Of a stretch of DNA of 64,000 nucleotides, positions 21,878 to 33,764 are shown piece by piece. The notes beneath the pieces are model-generated. The model was not told where the DNA came from. It saw only the letters and a list, made by a program, of their open reading frames with translations, and made no database searches. Each line of letters opens with the position of its first letter. Positions within the stretch are counted from its first letter, which is position 1. A program made the translations under genes and the position numbers. Source of the DNA: Basidiobolus ranarum (lineage: Eukaryota > Basidiobolomycota > Basidiobolomycetes > Basidiobolales). Location: the NCBI GenBank assembly GCA_040143965.1, contig JASJQH010000002.1:1-64000 (forward strand). Reading direction: 5' to 3'.

Positions 21878-22977
21878 AGTGTGCTTGCACTTTACGACAC
21901 AAAGTTAAAGAAGAAAATTTTCGAACCGAGAAGCGATATGAATAGTGAGGGAGGAGAGCTATAAACACTGTAGTATATAAATTCAGATATCAACAAGGAC
22001 ACGAGGTCGAGTTGAGAGAAAGATGGGCTTAGTTTGAAATTGTCAAAGGTACCTTGAGGAGCTAAAGGTCTACTAAAAAGGACAACAGATGGATCGAGAA
22101 ATTTAAATTGCAGCTCGTAATAATGCTAAGATAATAGTCCGTACGTTCGGATAACTATGAATAGGGATACACACAGCTTAGAAGCAGTAAGTTTCGAGGG
22201 GGTTGTATAGCTTGCAGCGGATATAATGCAGATAAAGAGGGGGTAATAACAAGATAACTGGGCTATTTGTAGAAATGGAGAGAGCCCAAGATTAAGGGGA
22301 GTATGTATACCAAATTAAAGGAAGCGGAAGGTACCTAAACTAATTTGCCTCTTCTAATCTTGGCAATTGTAATTGAAACTTAAATTTGAGTATTTTGGAA
22401 CCGGAGAGGTACAATTGGCTGTGACTTGTTGTTAAACCCAAATTACAGAACTATTAGAGGGCTCCAATGTTACTTTTTATGTAGCAAATTAATTATTAAA
22501 AGGAACTCGCGACATCCTATCATAGAGGAATCCAGGGTCAACATCCTCCAGTAGATATATATAACAGGGAAAGTCCAGGCACAAAGGTCGTGGCTTCATT
22601 TTGCACGAGTTTTGGTTACGTTGATTGTTACGAGACTGAGTTCAATATGCTTTGTTTATTAGCTTGGGTCTATAAGCACAACTTAGCTCTCTCATTCAAT
22701 ATTCTCCCATACATTGACAAGAACCAACGATAAAGTCATGAAAATCATTATTTTTATTTGATATTTGTTCGTAAAGACAACCTCTTGATTCACTGGTTAA
22801 TTTACATGAATGATGACGATGATTTCGACAATGTTTTCATGACTGGCAAATTTGATCTTACCAGTTGAAATTTCAATACAATCTGATGTTTGGTCCTATC
22901 CAAATTTCGAGCTAAAATCGTATTATAACTAATGAAGGTATCACAATACAACCAACCTCCCTTTCTTCATAAAAACC
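21878..22977. other. Shared upstream interval, 1.1 kb
   Basis: Lies between the divergent transporter and GMF genes. AT-rich; no coding frame or repeat is supported. Confidence 0.5.
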
Positions 22978-23730
22978 ATGGTAGGTAGTTCCTATTAACT
23001 CCCGTAGTAATAAAATTACTACTAAACAACCATTAGTCCGTTAGTGTTACCTGTTCTATTGACGAAAGCGTTTTAAAAAACGTCAGAAAATTCCGCTTTG
23101 CAAAAACTCTGGAGAATCCTTCAGCATATCTTAGTACGTTACCCTTTAAAAGCAGTTCACATTGGTTATTTTTCACTAACGACGAATATTTTTCTTAGTC
23201 AAGATAGATCGTAAGAAATTCCTTATTGAAGAAGATGAACTTTTTGAAAATATCCCTCTAGAAGATCTTATTGAAGAGATCCCCGATGACTCACCAAGAT
23301 ATCCTCTTTGAATTTTCTCTTTCTTTTTTGTTTCACCTTGAATTCTTGATTATCCTTAACGCAAACATACATATATCGTTTTAAGTTTCAAGTTTGAACA
23401 TCTTGATGGAAGACTATCGTACCCACTCATCTTCATCTACTACACACCAGTTGGCTGTTAGTATTATTCATACGTTTTACCTCAGATGGATCCGAATTTC
23501 CTTACCATTCATTTTATTGACAGGCTCCACCGAATTGAGCATGCTCTACGCCAGCAACCAACCCTATTTCCAACAGAAAACCGATCTGGGCAAAGTAAGA
23601 GAATATTGAGTAAAAGATGAACATTTAAGGCTCGCCTTTACTAACAAGATTCGTATTTTAGGTTCTTGAGCTTCGTGATAAAGAAGATCTAACCCTTGAA
23701 TGGTTAAAAGAAGCACTAAACCTGGCTTAA
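22978..23730 (+). CDS. Glia maturation factor (ADF-homology actin-branch regulator)
   Basis: Six exons encode 140 residues, the usual GMF length. GMF/Aim7 proteins bind Arp2/3 and remove actin branches. Exon 1 is only the ATG codon (22978-22980); then 23037-23133, 23199-23298, 23371-23456, 23524-23594 and 23662-23730. The spliced protein begins MSVSVTCSIDESVLKNVRKFRFAK and keeps IKIDRKKFLIEEDELFENIP, IPDDSPRYIVLSFKFEHLDGR, LSYPLIFIYYTPVGCSTELSMLYASN and DLTLEWLKEAL, matching animal GMF blocks in order. The junction SPR-YIV needs removal of 23299-23370, which has AT-AC ends; no GT donor near the junction gives an open frame. The gene is convergent with the alcohol dehydrogenase gene (147 bp between stops). 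Confidence 0.9.
23299..23370 (+). other. AT-AC (U12-type) intron in the GMF gene
   Basis: The intron starts ATATCCTCTTT, near the U12 donor consensus ATATCCTTT, and ends in AC. TCCTTAAC, the U12 branch-site consensus, lies at 23353-23360, about 10 bases before the acceptor. Removing these 72 bases joins SPR to YIVLSFKF in frame, exactly as conserved in GMF. Reading through meets TGA at once. This implies a working minor spliceosome. Confidence 0.88.
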
Positions 23731-23877
23731 AATCATGCTATTTTTTGAGAAACAATAAATCCATTTTTCAAGAAAATTTCGATTTATGTGGTTACTATTT
23801 AGTAAAAACCCCTTCCGTCTTAAATAATAGAAATGGTTATTTATTTATTTGGAAAAAGCGCATGGGAATCAAGAGAT

Positions 23878-25147
23878 TTAGGGTGTGGTGCTAGAGCTAG
23901 GAGTGAATACAACTTTGGTGCAGTTATCCAGTTTTTTGTCAAATAAATTATAGGCGTGACTAGCTTCCTTTAGCGAGAAACGATGCGAGATGATTCGAGA
24001 TATATCATATTTTTTCTTTTCAAGAATTGGTATTAACTTTTCCATCATTGCTCGAGCTGGACATCTTCCTGATTTGTATGTCACATTTTTGTTGTATCCT
24101 TCAGCAGGGGAAAACGGGAAATCTTTAGCGGTGTGAACACCAATAGAGGATATTGTTCCTCCAGGCCTCATTATTTCGAATGCAGTTTTTAGAGCAGATG
24201 GATTACCAACAGCCTAATTTCGCATCAAAAGAAAGACATCGATTAGTGTATCATATTTATCAAGCATCCATTAAAATACTAACCTCGAATACTACATCAG
24301 CTCCTCTTCCTGCTGTTTTGCTTTGGAAGAAAGAAACGAGATCGCCGTCTGATGGCGACAAAGTTTCAGCCCCTAACTCACGAGCAATGTCCAGTCTTTC
24401 TTGTACAGAATCGATTGCGTATATTTTAGCAGCACCAAACTCTTTAGCTCCAATGATAGACATAAGTCCCACGGGTCCACAGCCAATAACCGCCACTACT
24501 GTTTCAGCTAACTCTTCAGGAGCAATCCCGGATAATCCATTATGCGCGCAGAAGAATCCTGTTGGAAAAACATCACCAATTAATAGACCTTCTTCATCCG
24601 AGACAGCTTCTGGTAACTTGAGTAAAGTCGAGGAGGCTAAAGGAACACGAACATATTCTGCCTGACCACCATTCATACTTTTAATGAAATGTTATCGATT
24701 TGTTGGAAATAACGAGTTCGAGATAAATTTCAATACTTACTGCCAACCGAATAATTGTCCCTTCTCACATCGACAAGTAAGACCTTTCTTGCAGTAGAAG
24801 CAGCTTCCACACGAAGTTGTAAAGGCGCTAGCAACTCTATCGTTTACCGCAAAGCCAGATACTTCAGAGCCTACTTCAACTATACGGCCCATAAACTCAT
24901 GTCCTAGGACATTCTGTGGGGTACAACCAGCCTGGTCGCCACGATATACTAATATATAATATATGCCGTTAAAAAATCTCTTGAGAATATCTCTAAGCTA
25001 AAAAAACAATGAAGTACCATGTAGATCGCTTCCACATAGACCAGCGAGGTGTACTTGGACAATAGCATCTGTAGGTTCGACTAATGTAGGCTTTGGGACA
25101 GTTTTAGTTGAGACTTCGAAGTTGTTTTGAAATGTGACCGCTTCCAT
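23878..25147 (-). CDS. Zinc-dependent medium-chain alcohol/polyol dehydrogenase
   Basis: Four exons (25147-25018, 24948-24741, 24677-24284, 24213-23878) encode about 355 residues. The catalytic zinc site is seen as AGLCGSDLH and GHEFMGRIVEVG. The structural zinc site is CGSCFYCKKGLTCRC with four Cys. The NAD(P) fold motif is VIGCGPVGLMSIIGAKEFGA, followed by AIDSVQERLDIARELGAE. This is a classical GroES-like medium-chain dehydrogenase of the type that acts on alcohols, polyols or aldehyde adducts; the substrate is not determined. It lacks the long insertions of class III formaldehyde dehydrogenase. No targeting signal is seen. Every exon junction keeps phase. Confidence 0.88.
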
Positions 25148-25712
25148 TTTAAGATAACACACTTGTTGATAGTTGAAGTATAAAAGTTACATCTAGAAGT
25201 AGCATTTATTCATGTTTTATCGGATACAGAATAAAATGAAAGTCACTTTGATTGGAGAAAATCATGGTTGGTATTCACACGTTAGACTTTGATGGGAAGA
25301 TTTGTGACGGTCATACATGTTGAGCTCGATTCGAACCCAATACGTGGACATCACCTGACCGGTACTGATGACAAAGTTTAATCATTCTGTGAATAATTTG
25401 GATTGAGGCTTAGTAATGAGATAGGCTTAAATACGAATCACCTATTTTGACAACCATATATATATATAGTAACATAGTATTTATCAGCGCTTTAGACAGA
25501 AACGACTGATGTTGACAGCTGATAAATTCACTCGCAACTTTCTGTAGAAACAAATTTATTATTATGGCTGATATTCTATGATGGTAACTGAGTGAACTGA
25601 CTATCGAAGTAATTATAAAGACCGAAAAGAAATGCAATGTAAATTAGGATGAGAAAGTATTAGGAGATGAGTCTAGTTTGATGCAGGTGTGACGGTATTA
25701 GGCGTATTCTAT

Positions 25713-26585
25713 TCATGCGGGTGAGACAGAAGTGTAAACGGAAGAATAGTTCTTCAGGCGGAGATCCAAACCATCAATCCATACTATGATGTCTAAGAGA
25801 GTGGCGTTGATCTTATTTTCAATCATTGTAAACGATTTTTGTTCTGGTTCGGTAGAGCCCTTGATATTATCCAAGGTGATAATGGCCGGAAGCATCCTTT
25901 GAGATGCCTCATCAACTGACGAGAAGTAGAGAGTATACAATCCTTTGGTAATCAAAATGGCGAGGAAAATATCAACAGTGTAATGCATACGAGTGGCTAC
26001 AATACTCAAAATCCCACTTATTCCATATACATAGGCACAGACGATAACCCATCTCTTACGACCATAAATACTCCACATAGTCATACAAGATACAAGGATC
26101 ATGGTGTGTCCGGAGAAGATGTTATCGGAGCAGGTTTGGTATTGACCGGCTAACATTGTAAGTGCAACCCAAAGGAACTCGCCATATGATTTCGTTTGAA
26201 TTGGCTGACAATCTCGAGGACAAGGTAAGGTCGTAACGATAATTGTAATGGAACGTAATAAATACAGAGTTCCAGTCAACCACACAAAACGTCGAAGGAT
26301 CACGATCGCTTCGAGCCAGGTACGTGCGAGGTAGATAAGACTACAGAGAGTGGTAAGAAGTAGCGAAAAAACAAAAAAATCGGGAGCCCACACTTTAGTC
26401 AGTATTGGTACAGTAGAGAAACCAAGGTCAGTAAGAGGATCTTGGATTGTTGAAGCTGCCCACCGCTGATCGGACATTAGTTGAATAAGAAGCATGTAGT
26501 AGAGGACAACAAGAATATAAAGAATAGAAAGACCCAATCTAAGGAGTTCTGGCTTTAACGGACAAAGGGATTTCTTATACTCCAT
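25713..26585 (-). CDS. Sphingomyelin-synthase-like lipid phosphotransferase
   Basis: A single exon from ATG 26585 encodes 290 residues with about six membrane helices. The catalytic motifs of the SMS/PAP2 family are present: CSDNIFSGHT (His of the triad) and RMHYTVDIFLA (His and Asp of the triad), plus GTLYLLRSITIIVTTLPCP, which matches the SMS D1-D2 region. SMS enzymes pass a phospholipid head group to ceramide in Golgi or plasma membrane. Most studied fungi instead use the IPC synthase AUR1, whose motifs differ. The open frame continues upstream of 26585 through another hydrophobic stretch but without an in-frame ATG before TGA, so an upstream exon is possible. The product (sphingomyelin, CPE or other) cannot be read from sequence. 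Confidence 0.82.
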   Translation of the reverse strand: MEYKKSLCPLKPELLRLGLSILYILVVLYYMLLIQLMSDQRWAASTIQDPLTDLGFSTVPILTKVWAPDFFVFSLLLTTLCSLIYLARTWLEAIVILRRFVWLTGTLYLLRSITIIVTTLPCPRDCQPIQTKSYGEFLWVALTMLAGQYQTCSDNIFSGHTMILVSCMTMWSIYGRKRWVIVCAYVYGISGILSIVATRMHYTVDIFLAILITKGLYTLYFSSVDEASQRMLPAIITLDNIKGSTEPEQKSFTMIENKINATLLDIIVWIDGLDLRLKNYSSVYTSVSPA

Positions 26586-27794
26586 TTCTACTCTGATCAA
26601 CCAGTTCAAAAGTTGAAGTGCGAGAAGGAGGCGGATTAAAATGTAACTAATGATGGATCGTTGGTCGAAGTATCTTTTATAAAGAAACGAGCTTGGATAG
26701 AAGAAAACCAAATTAGGAAACACATTTCAATCCTAAGAAGCAGCGTGTAAACGATTAGAAGGAGTGATAGAATTTGCTTTGCCAAGATATCTACAAGGCA
26801 CTAAAAATAAGTACTGTCACCCAATAAGCGCAAATACCAAGTCGGCTAAATAGTTGAAGCCTATATCAGCGATGATAGGATAAGAATATCATTTCCCTCT
26901 AACTTAGAACCAAGAAATTCTAAATCTGAACTCCTAAAAAAGAACATTCAGCTACTCTTATAGATTCTGATTGGTAACTTCCATCCTCGCGTCCAAATGA
27001 AGACGCGTCGTATTTGGATATGTCCTTGATTTTCAGTGGCAACGGCGATCTTGGCCCACTGAGTCACAATTTCTATCGAAATACTCTGCAAGATAAATAT
27101 ATGCAGATTTCTCCCGTCGAGCTAGTTCAAATATAGACATCGCATCCATATATGGTAATATGGACATATGGTCACACAAAGGATCAGCAGAAAACTAGGT
27201 TCGTAAAAGACGTAATAATCAGGTGGCGTTCAGTTTTTTACGCGTTAAAAGTGAATAATATTAATGGAAAATACGTGGTTAAGATTCCAAACAAAAAATA
27301 TCGGTATTTTACTAATCATAATGCCTGCATCGATAAGCTTATTTAGAGTCTAAGTGCATAACTATTGATTCATTTGTGGTAACCTGTTTTGCACTGTCTG
27401 TTAGAGAGAAAATAATTAAACATATGAATACGAATTCAAGCTTTCGAATTCAATCATACTTGCTAATGTATTGTTCTTTGTTAAACTTTGCATGTCAATA
27501 CATTAAACACCCTAATACCCTCAACCTCAATAAAGCAAGACACAATACATGGCTCTTCCACCAATGAGCTCTGTCAATTAGCAAGTTTAATTACGAATTT
27601 ATTCGTACGACGACTGTTCGATAACATGACGTAGTCATGGTGTACATGATATGGGTTTTAGAAATGATACATCATGTCTAAGGAAGCGTAAGCAGTTGCA
27701 ATGTCCAATAGCAGAGGCTCTTCGAGCTTAATCGAAATACATAAAGATACCAAATGCTGCTTGCGGATATTGACTTTTCTACATATTTTCAAAA
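26586..27794. other. Interval with no supported gene
   Basis: AT-rich divergent spacer between the SMS-like and metacaspase genes. Short frames at 27152 and 27376 show no family features. Confidence 0.5.
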
Positions 27795-29123
27795 ATGTTT
27801 GGAAATCTTAGTGAAACTTTGAAGAAGCAAGCAGGTGAATATCTCCAAAACCAAGCTCAAGGTTTATTTGGTGGTCAACAAAACCAGTCACAGGGATCTC
27901 AACAGCCACAGAACGATGGTCAAGGGCATTCCATTGCTCCTGCAGGCACAAGCTTTGTCCAGAATCCTAATCAAAATGGTGGTTCTTACGTTGGCGAGGC
28001 TAATGGTGAACAATTCTCCATCTCTGATTGCAGGTTTGCTTTCATTTTACTGAATACATATATGGAGCCCAAAATAACCTTCATTGTAGAGGAAACAAGA
28101 GAGCTCTTTTTATTGGTATAAATTATCCCAATACTAGTGCTCAACTTAAAGGTAATTTCCACTCAATTTAATAGTACTCGAATCGAAGCTAAACTCGTTT
28201 TGAACTTGGTATTCATTTTAGGTTGCATTAATGATGTTAACAACATCATGAACTTCATAATGAATAATTATGGTTTCAGCTCGCAAAACTGTCTCGTTTT
28301 AACTGATGATCAGCAAGACCCCAGTAAAATTCCTACTCGAAATAACATTCTCTTAGGAATGAAATGGCTTGTTGAAGGTGCGCAATCAGGAGACTCACTT
28401 TTCTTCCATTATTCTGGTCATGGAGGTTCTGTCCAAGATACTGACGGTGATGAAGTTGATGGTAAGGATGAGACTATTTACCCCGCAGACCACGAACAAG
28501 CTGGGGTGATACATGACGACGAAATGCATGCACTTATGGTTAAGAATTTACCATCCGGTTGTCGTTTAACTTCCATATTCGATTCATGCCATAGTGGTAC
28601 AGTTCTTGATTTGCCCTTCACTTACAAATGTAGTGGTGAAATCGAGGTTATCTGTGAAGATAGTCGTAAAGAAGCAGCTATGTCCTTATTCAAGGCCGGG
28701 TTGTCGTATAGCCGAGGAGATACTGCAGGTGCGCTGAATTTGGCCAAAGAAGGACTTGGATTTTTGTTTCGTCCTCCCAGTAACAAAGAAGCTCAAAAGA
28801 AGACAGAAGAAACTCGTAAATCCAATGCTGATGTTATTCAGTTCGCTGGATGCCGAGATGATCAGGTAAATATTTGTTTAACTTGAAGAGAGAGATTTCA
28901 TAGATTGACTAGACTTCTACAGACTTCCGCTGATGCTAACATCAATAATCAACCGACTGGTGCTATGAGTTATGCTTTAGTTACCGTACTAAGCCAGAAT
29001 CGTAATATTACTTACAGTCAGTTGCTACAAAGTCTACGTGACATCCTAAAGAGCAAATACTCTCAGATTCCGCAAATGTCTGCTGGACGTCCTATGGATA
29101 TGAATACTATGTTCACCATGTAA
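27795..29123 (+). CDS. MCA1: Type I metacaspase
   Basis: Four exons (27795-28033, 28090-28151, 28222-28865, 28923-29123) encode about 381 residues. Metacaspases are Cys proteases cutting after Arg/Lys, linked in fungi to protein aggregate clearance and cell death. The N-terminal 75 residues are Gln/Gly/Asn rich, a shorter version of the usual yeast prodomain. The C14 domain follows: CRGNKRALFIGINYPNTSAQLKGCINDVNN, the catalytic His in LFFHYSGHGG, acidic DTDGDEVDGKDETIYP, and the catalytic Cys in FDSCHSGTVLDLP. The region after the Cys has a Lys-rich insertion before IQFAGCRDDQTSADA. The end (TGAMSYALVTVLSQN...) is typical. Confidence 0.93.
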
Positions 29124-29351
29124 ATCAGCTTGGTCTTGATGATCTCCAGTAGTAAATCATATTTTGTACACGAAATAAAATCCAATCAAATTTATTTAAC
29201 CTTTTGATTGTCAACAGAATGGTGATATTACAAGTTACTGAGAAAGAGTGACCGTAGAAAGGATTAAAATATTATGAAATCAAATGTACTCCAATAGAAA
29301 TTATCAGTGTAGAGCGAATGGAATAAACGGATTACTTAAAAGTACAAAACT

Positions 29352-30619
29352 TTACAAATTTTTCCAAGCTTGAATTAAAATATCGACAAACTTGGGATCA
29401 CGAACAGCAACTCGGACGAAAGTATCACGATAATACCCAGGTCTACCACTACGTACTGGTACACCAGCATCTTTCGCAGTTTGAACGGCAAGGTCAGCGG
29501 TCTCGGAATCTTTCATGTCTACCCAAACCCAGGAAAGGAAGTCCTTTCCAAAGAATTCCCATTGCTTGTCTTCACTTTTCTTAAGGCTAAGCTGTGTTAA
29601 TTCATCAATAACATACTTTCTCCAAACAGGGGTGATCTTCCAAGTCTCCTCGAGATACTCGGTATCTTTGACTACAGCATTCATGAAAGCAAGAGCCATA
29701 GTGTTCACTGACCAAGGCACTTGAATCTTCTTCAAGGCATTGCAGTGCTGAGCAGTTGGGCAAACAATGGAGCCAGTTCTGAGACCAGTGCAGGACCAAA
29801 GCTTGGTCCAACTATGGATCACGTAAACCGAGATATTTCGAGTGGAATAAATAGACTCAACGAATTCTTTTTGAGTAGTCAATGAGTCTTCACGGAAGTT
29901 GGCTGAATGCCATGGTTGCATAGATTCATCTGGTAACAAAGTAAATTCTTGTTAATTCACAATCGCGCTAGAGTTTCTTTAGAAAATACTTACCAACAAC
30001 CACAACACCGTTATCTTCTACATTATCCATGATCCACTTCTTCATCGCCTCAACATTTATATAATCACCAGTAGGATTGCAAGGATTAACAACACAGGAC
30101 AGGGTGGCAGGGGTTTGCTCGTCAGCACCAAGAATGGTACGTCCATTGGTGACGGCGGAACGTTCGTATTCTTTGTATTGAACATCCCATGGCCCAGGCT
30201 TCCAGGTACCCTTTGGTGCTGAACGAACTACCAAATCAATCAGTTCACTGGCACCGTTACCTAAAAGTAGTCTATCCCTGTTCTCTAAATAATCATTTGG
30301 CCATATAAACTCAGCAAGAGAGGTTTTGGCGGGCTCTTGGTTTGCAGGTGGGTAATGATGACAAGTATCGATCTATTGGAAATACAGGGATCAGTCAATA
30401 GGTAGTTCAATTTCATTATTAACCTTACGAGGGACATACCGAGTCTCTAGCAGCTTGTAGTGCTTGCTTAGGAGTTCCGAGAGGATTGGTAGTAACACTG
30501 AAATCCTCAATGAAATTCTCAATGAATTTCCAATCTTGCCCACCGTGGAATTGTTGAAGCTTAGCGTCCCACACACCTTCTTCTTTGGTTCCGTTCAGCG
30601 CAGTATTAGTTTTTGTCAT
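29352..30619 (-). CDS. PLP-dependent class I/II aminotransferase (HisC/CobD-like)
   Basis: Three exons (30619-30440, 30372-29994, 29929-29352) encode about 378 residues. The fold-type I motifs are visible: LLLGNGASELIDL, CVVNPCNPTGDYI (substrate/PLP Asn), VVVDESMQPW (Asp contacting PLP nitrogen), and HSWTKLWSCTGLRTGS with the Schiff-base Lys and the downstream Arg. The C-terminal RDTFVRVAVRD carries the carboxylate-binding Arg. The small size and motif spacing resemble histidinol-phosphate aminotransferase or threonine-phosphate decarboxylase (CobD) relatives rather than aspartate aminotransferase. The true substrate is not clear. No targeting signal is seen. Confidence 0.82.
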
Positions 30620-31416
30620 TATGAAATGGATTACAAATGAAAAGGAACGAAAGAAATAGTGTAAGGAAAGAAAAGCAACTGCATTCGACTCTTTTAACTA
30701 AACGGAAGCGCTTTGAGTAATTGCCATATACGGGTTGAAGTTAACCAACTGGTTCGTGTACCCTTGTACACAAATTAAATGGTATCATATAATTATAGAC
30801 CAATACAACAAGGGATCATATATAGTACTCGGGCCAATACCAGCAGCATCTCCCAGACCACTTACAGATACATCGAATCTAAACTAAAGCTGCAAAGGAA
30901 GCAGGGGCTAAGCTAATATACTCAATATTTAAACGCACTTGAAGATGTAGGTCACATAATTTCTTTCAATCCTTAGAAATCAGTCATAATTGAACCACAT
31001 TTGGCTGTGGATTGACTGTAATACAATCTAGTCTACGGATCAATCTACATTACTTTCATGTGCTCAACAGATAGTTTGGTCTCCGAAGGCCTCATTGGAA
31101 TGCCACGTTGAAGGGAATCACAAAATATTCCATCAATGTCGCACTGACAGGTTAGAATTAATGATTGGTGCCTCTATATTATGTGGTTCAGTTGAAATGT
31201 TATTTAATGACCAGTAATTTAGTGGACAATGGGGTCAGCGATTCCAGAATGCCATAATATGGAATATATTAACATGCTCTAGTATTCATGATTTGGAGAT
31301 TGAAAAAGAATTGCCATAGTAACTCATTGGATCATAGACTGTAGGAAAAAAAAGTGTTACATTAATAATATCGACTCTGTAATTTTCTTTGCTCGCACTA
31401 GATACACTTTGGAATT
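30620..31416. other. Interval with no supported gene
   Basis: Divergent spacer between the aminotransferase and prefoldin genes; AT-rich, nothing recognised. Confidence 0.5.
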
Positions 31417-31990
31417 ATGCGTTTGGTTAGTAAACAAACCACATAGAACCATACCATTCATGTTATTAAATTAACCCCTTTCTAGCTAAAAGAAGACGAA
31501 GAGGCCGACGTAGAAGTCAACTATGAGGATCAGCAGAATATTAACGCATTCAGTCGTTTAAATGCTCGCCTCAACGATATGGAAGATACATATGACACAA
31601 AAAAAGTACTTGATTTAGCTCTCTATTCGAATTTTCTCTTTTTTAACTTTTTATGGTACAGACTGAATTAGAATACCTTGAAGATCTTGAAAGCGAATTA
31701 GAGTTGGCCGATGAAGAGGATCCTGTTATGTAAAGCCCTGTTTCCTTTCCCTTTTTCAGTTATACCAATGATCATTTACCTATTTTTTGCATAGGTATCG
31801 CGTTGGTGATGCTTACATCTCTTTGTCTCTTGAAATGGCTCAGGAGCGACTCACCAAAGAGCAAGAAGCACTCAAGGCCGAAGTAGAGGATTTAAAAACT
31901 GAGATGGACGACATTTCCGAGAAAATGGATAAACTTAAAGTAGTCCTTTACGCCAAATTCGGAAAGTCCATTAACCTCGAGAAAGATTAA
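31417..31990 (+). CDS. GIM3: Prefoldin subunit 4
   Basis: Four exons (31417-31425, 31486-31605, 31662-31729, 31795-31990) encode about 130 residues. Prefoldin is a six-subunit co-chaperone that hands unfolded actin and tubulin to the CCT chaperonin. The spliced start MRLLKEDEEADVEVNYEDQQNINAFSRLNARL is the PFD4 signature; exon 1 codes only Met-Arg-Leu. The middle is acidic (LEDLESELELADEEDP), then MYRVGDAYISLSLEMAQERL begins the second coiled coil. It ends KFGKSINLEKD, as expected of beta-type prefoldins. The two coiled coils and small beta hairpin give the usual tentacle structure. Confidence 0.92.
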
Positions 31991-32253
31991 ATACACGATT
32001 ATTTAACGCAGTAGTTATTTATTGCAGTACAATATATTATAATTAAGCATATTCCAAATCTGATATTTTCTTGAAGTATAATACTAGAAGATGAACCAAC
32101 TTTCCTACACTAAATCTTTAATATTGAAAATACTAGTGACGTTGTTTAATGTTATTTGAAATCATTAACCTAACGTCAATCAGGCTTTTGACAAGAGATT
32201 CAATTTGAGAATAAATATGGGGTTTTATTTGGATATCATTGAATTTTGTCTGT

Positions 32254-33319
32254 TTACTTGGGGGGATTGTAGATGATTTTTCTGGTTTTGAGTGGAGTCC
32301 ATTTAAATCTTTTTAGCCAAATCGACAATACAAACAGTCCTGTAAGAATGGTAACCGCTTTCAAGCCAAGCTTTTTACGTTCGTCGTGTTCAGGTTCAGA
32401 CGCCCAGGAGAGAAAGGTGGCCACGTCTTTGGCCATTTGAGAGGTGGTGGCTGGTGTACCATCTTCATATTCAACGATTCCATCGTACAAAGCACGTGCC
32501 ATGGCAATGGCTCCTCCTGCGAAATAGGGGTTATAGTACAAGCCTTCACGTACCTCAATGCCCGGAGGAGGATCGTAGTATCCTGTAAGAAGGGCAAATA
32601 TATAATCTGCCCCTCCGTGTCTACCTTTCACAATTAGGCTGAGATCTGGTGGATAGGCCCCCGCATTGGCGGCTCTGGCTGCTTCTTCGTTAGGATATGG
32701 CCGAGGAAGATAGTCTGAAGGTTTTCCGGGCCTTTGGAACATATCTCCTATATCATTGGGGCCATCCTCAACTTCGATTCCCTCAACTATGGTTTTAACT
32801 TCATCTTCTGTATGTGATACATCAATCAAGTTACGAAAAGCAATACGGTCTAAAGAGTGGCAAGCTGCGCAAACTTCTTGATAAACCTGGTAGCCACGCC
32901 TGATGCTCGCATGGTCGAAGGTACTAAAAGGGCTGTTATGGTCCCAAGGGTAAGACGGAGGATGAAGCCCTTCGTCAGCTGCATCAGAGTAGATAGTACT
33001 ATTAAGGTGAAGGTAGATACCAAGCCCTACACCACCAAGTGTAGCGGAAAAAATAGTACTTTTATTAGAGATGTTCTGGGTTGCAAATATAGTTAGTAAT
33101 GAAAAAAGTATAAAGGTTATTCTGAAAAAAACTAACCTCTGGTTTCAAGAAAACTTGACTTGAAAAAACCCGACTCTAAAGATTTCAATGAAATGCAAAT
33201 ATTCTTAGTAAGTTGTTTATCAAATTCACAAAAATTTGCAAGTGTGACTGTTAATGATAGAGTACCTTGAGTTTAGAGAAGTGGAGGTTCTGTGAACTTC
33301 TGTAAAGACGTAAAAACAT
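32254..33319 (-). CDS. CYT1: Cytochrome c1, respiratory complex III
   Basis: Three exons (33319-33266, 33175-33137, 33075-32254) encode about 304 residues. Cytochrome c1 carries electrons from the Rieske protein to cytochrome c in the intermembrane space. Heme attachment is VCAACHSL (CxxCH), and the axial Met is expected in the [11 protein letters not shown] stretch. [53 protein letters not shown] and [10 protein letters not shown] are conserved blocks. A C-terminal membrane anchor ([19 protein letters not shown]) ends in the matrix tail. The first two small exons add an Arg/Ser-rich presequence ([18 protein letters not shown]), followed by a second hydrophobic sorting segment ([15 protein letters not shown]), the bipartite targeting typical of this protein. 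Confidence 0.94.
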
Positions 33320-33764
33320 GAAGCGCAAGAGAAAAAGAGTCGAGTGAAGGTTGTAGACGTGGCTTTAAAGTAATAGGAGAAAAAACGCGGGGTGTACTCC
33401 AATTATGAATACTGCTATAGCGTTTCATGACTTGTGGAGATCGGTATTTGTAAGGTAAATCGATGGAGACTAAAGGCAATGTATGGTTATGGTTTTGTGG
33501 ATCTTTGAAATATGCTTCTTATTTATTGAAATTTCAAATTTACCGCAAGAGAATTATCGAAATGTGTAAAAGCTACCAAGCAATACACAATCTTCCAATG
33601 AAGACAGATCGGCAATGAGCACATGTAGTAATTGAGCAGTGATTTATGATAAGGGGTTTCATGGATTTTGTTTGAAAAAGTCCCATGCAAATATAAAGCT
33701 TTGATGAGAGAGTTTATTCTACAATAGTGTACGGAACAAGTGATGAAAAATGCTTTTCCATTAT

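Noticed and set aside
25310-25380. tRNA-like T-loop phrase on the minus strand (GGTTCGAATC)
   Set aside because: The flanking bases do not form a T stem, no A box lies at the right distance, and no acceptor stem pairs.
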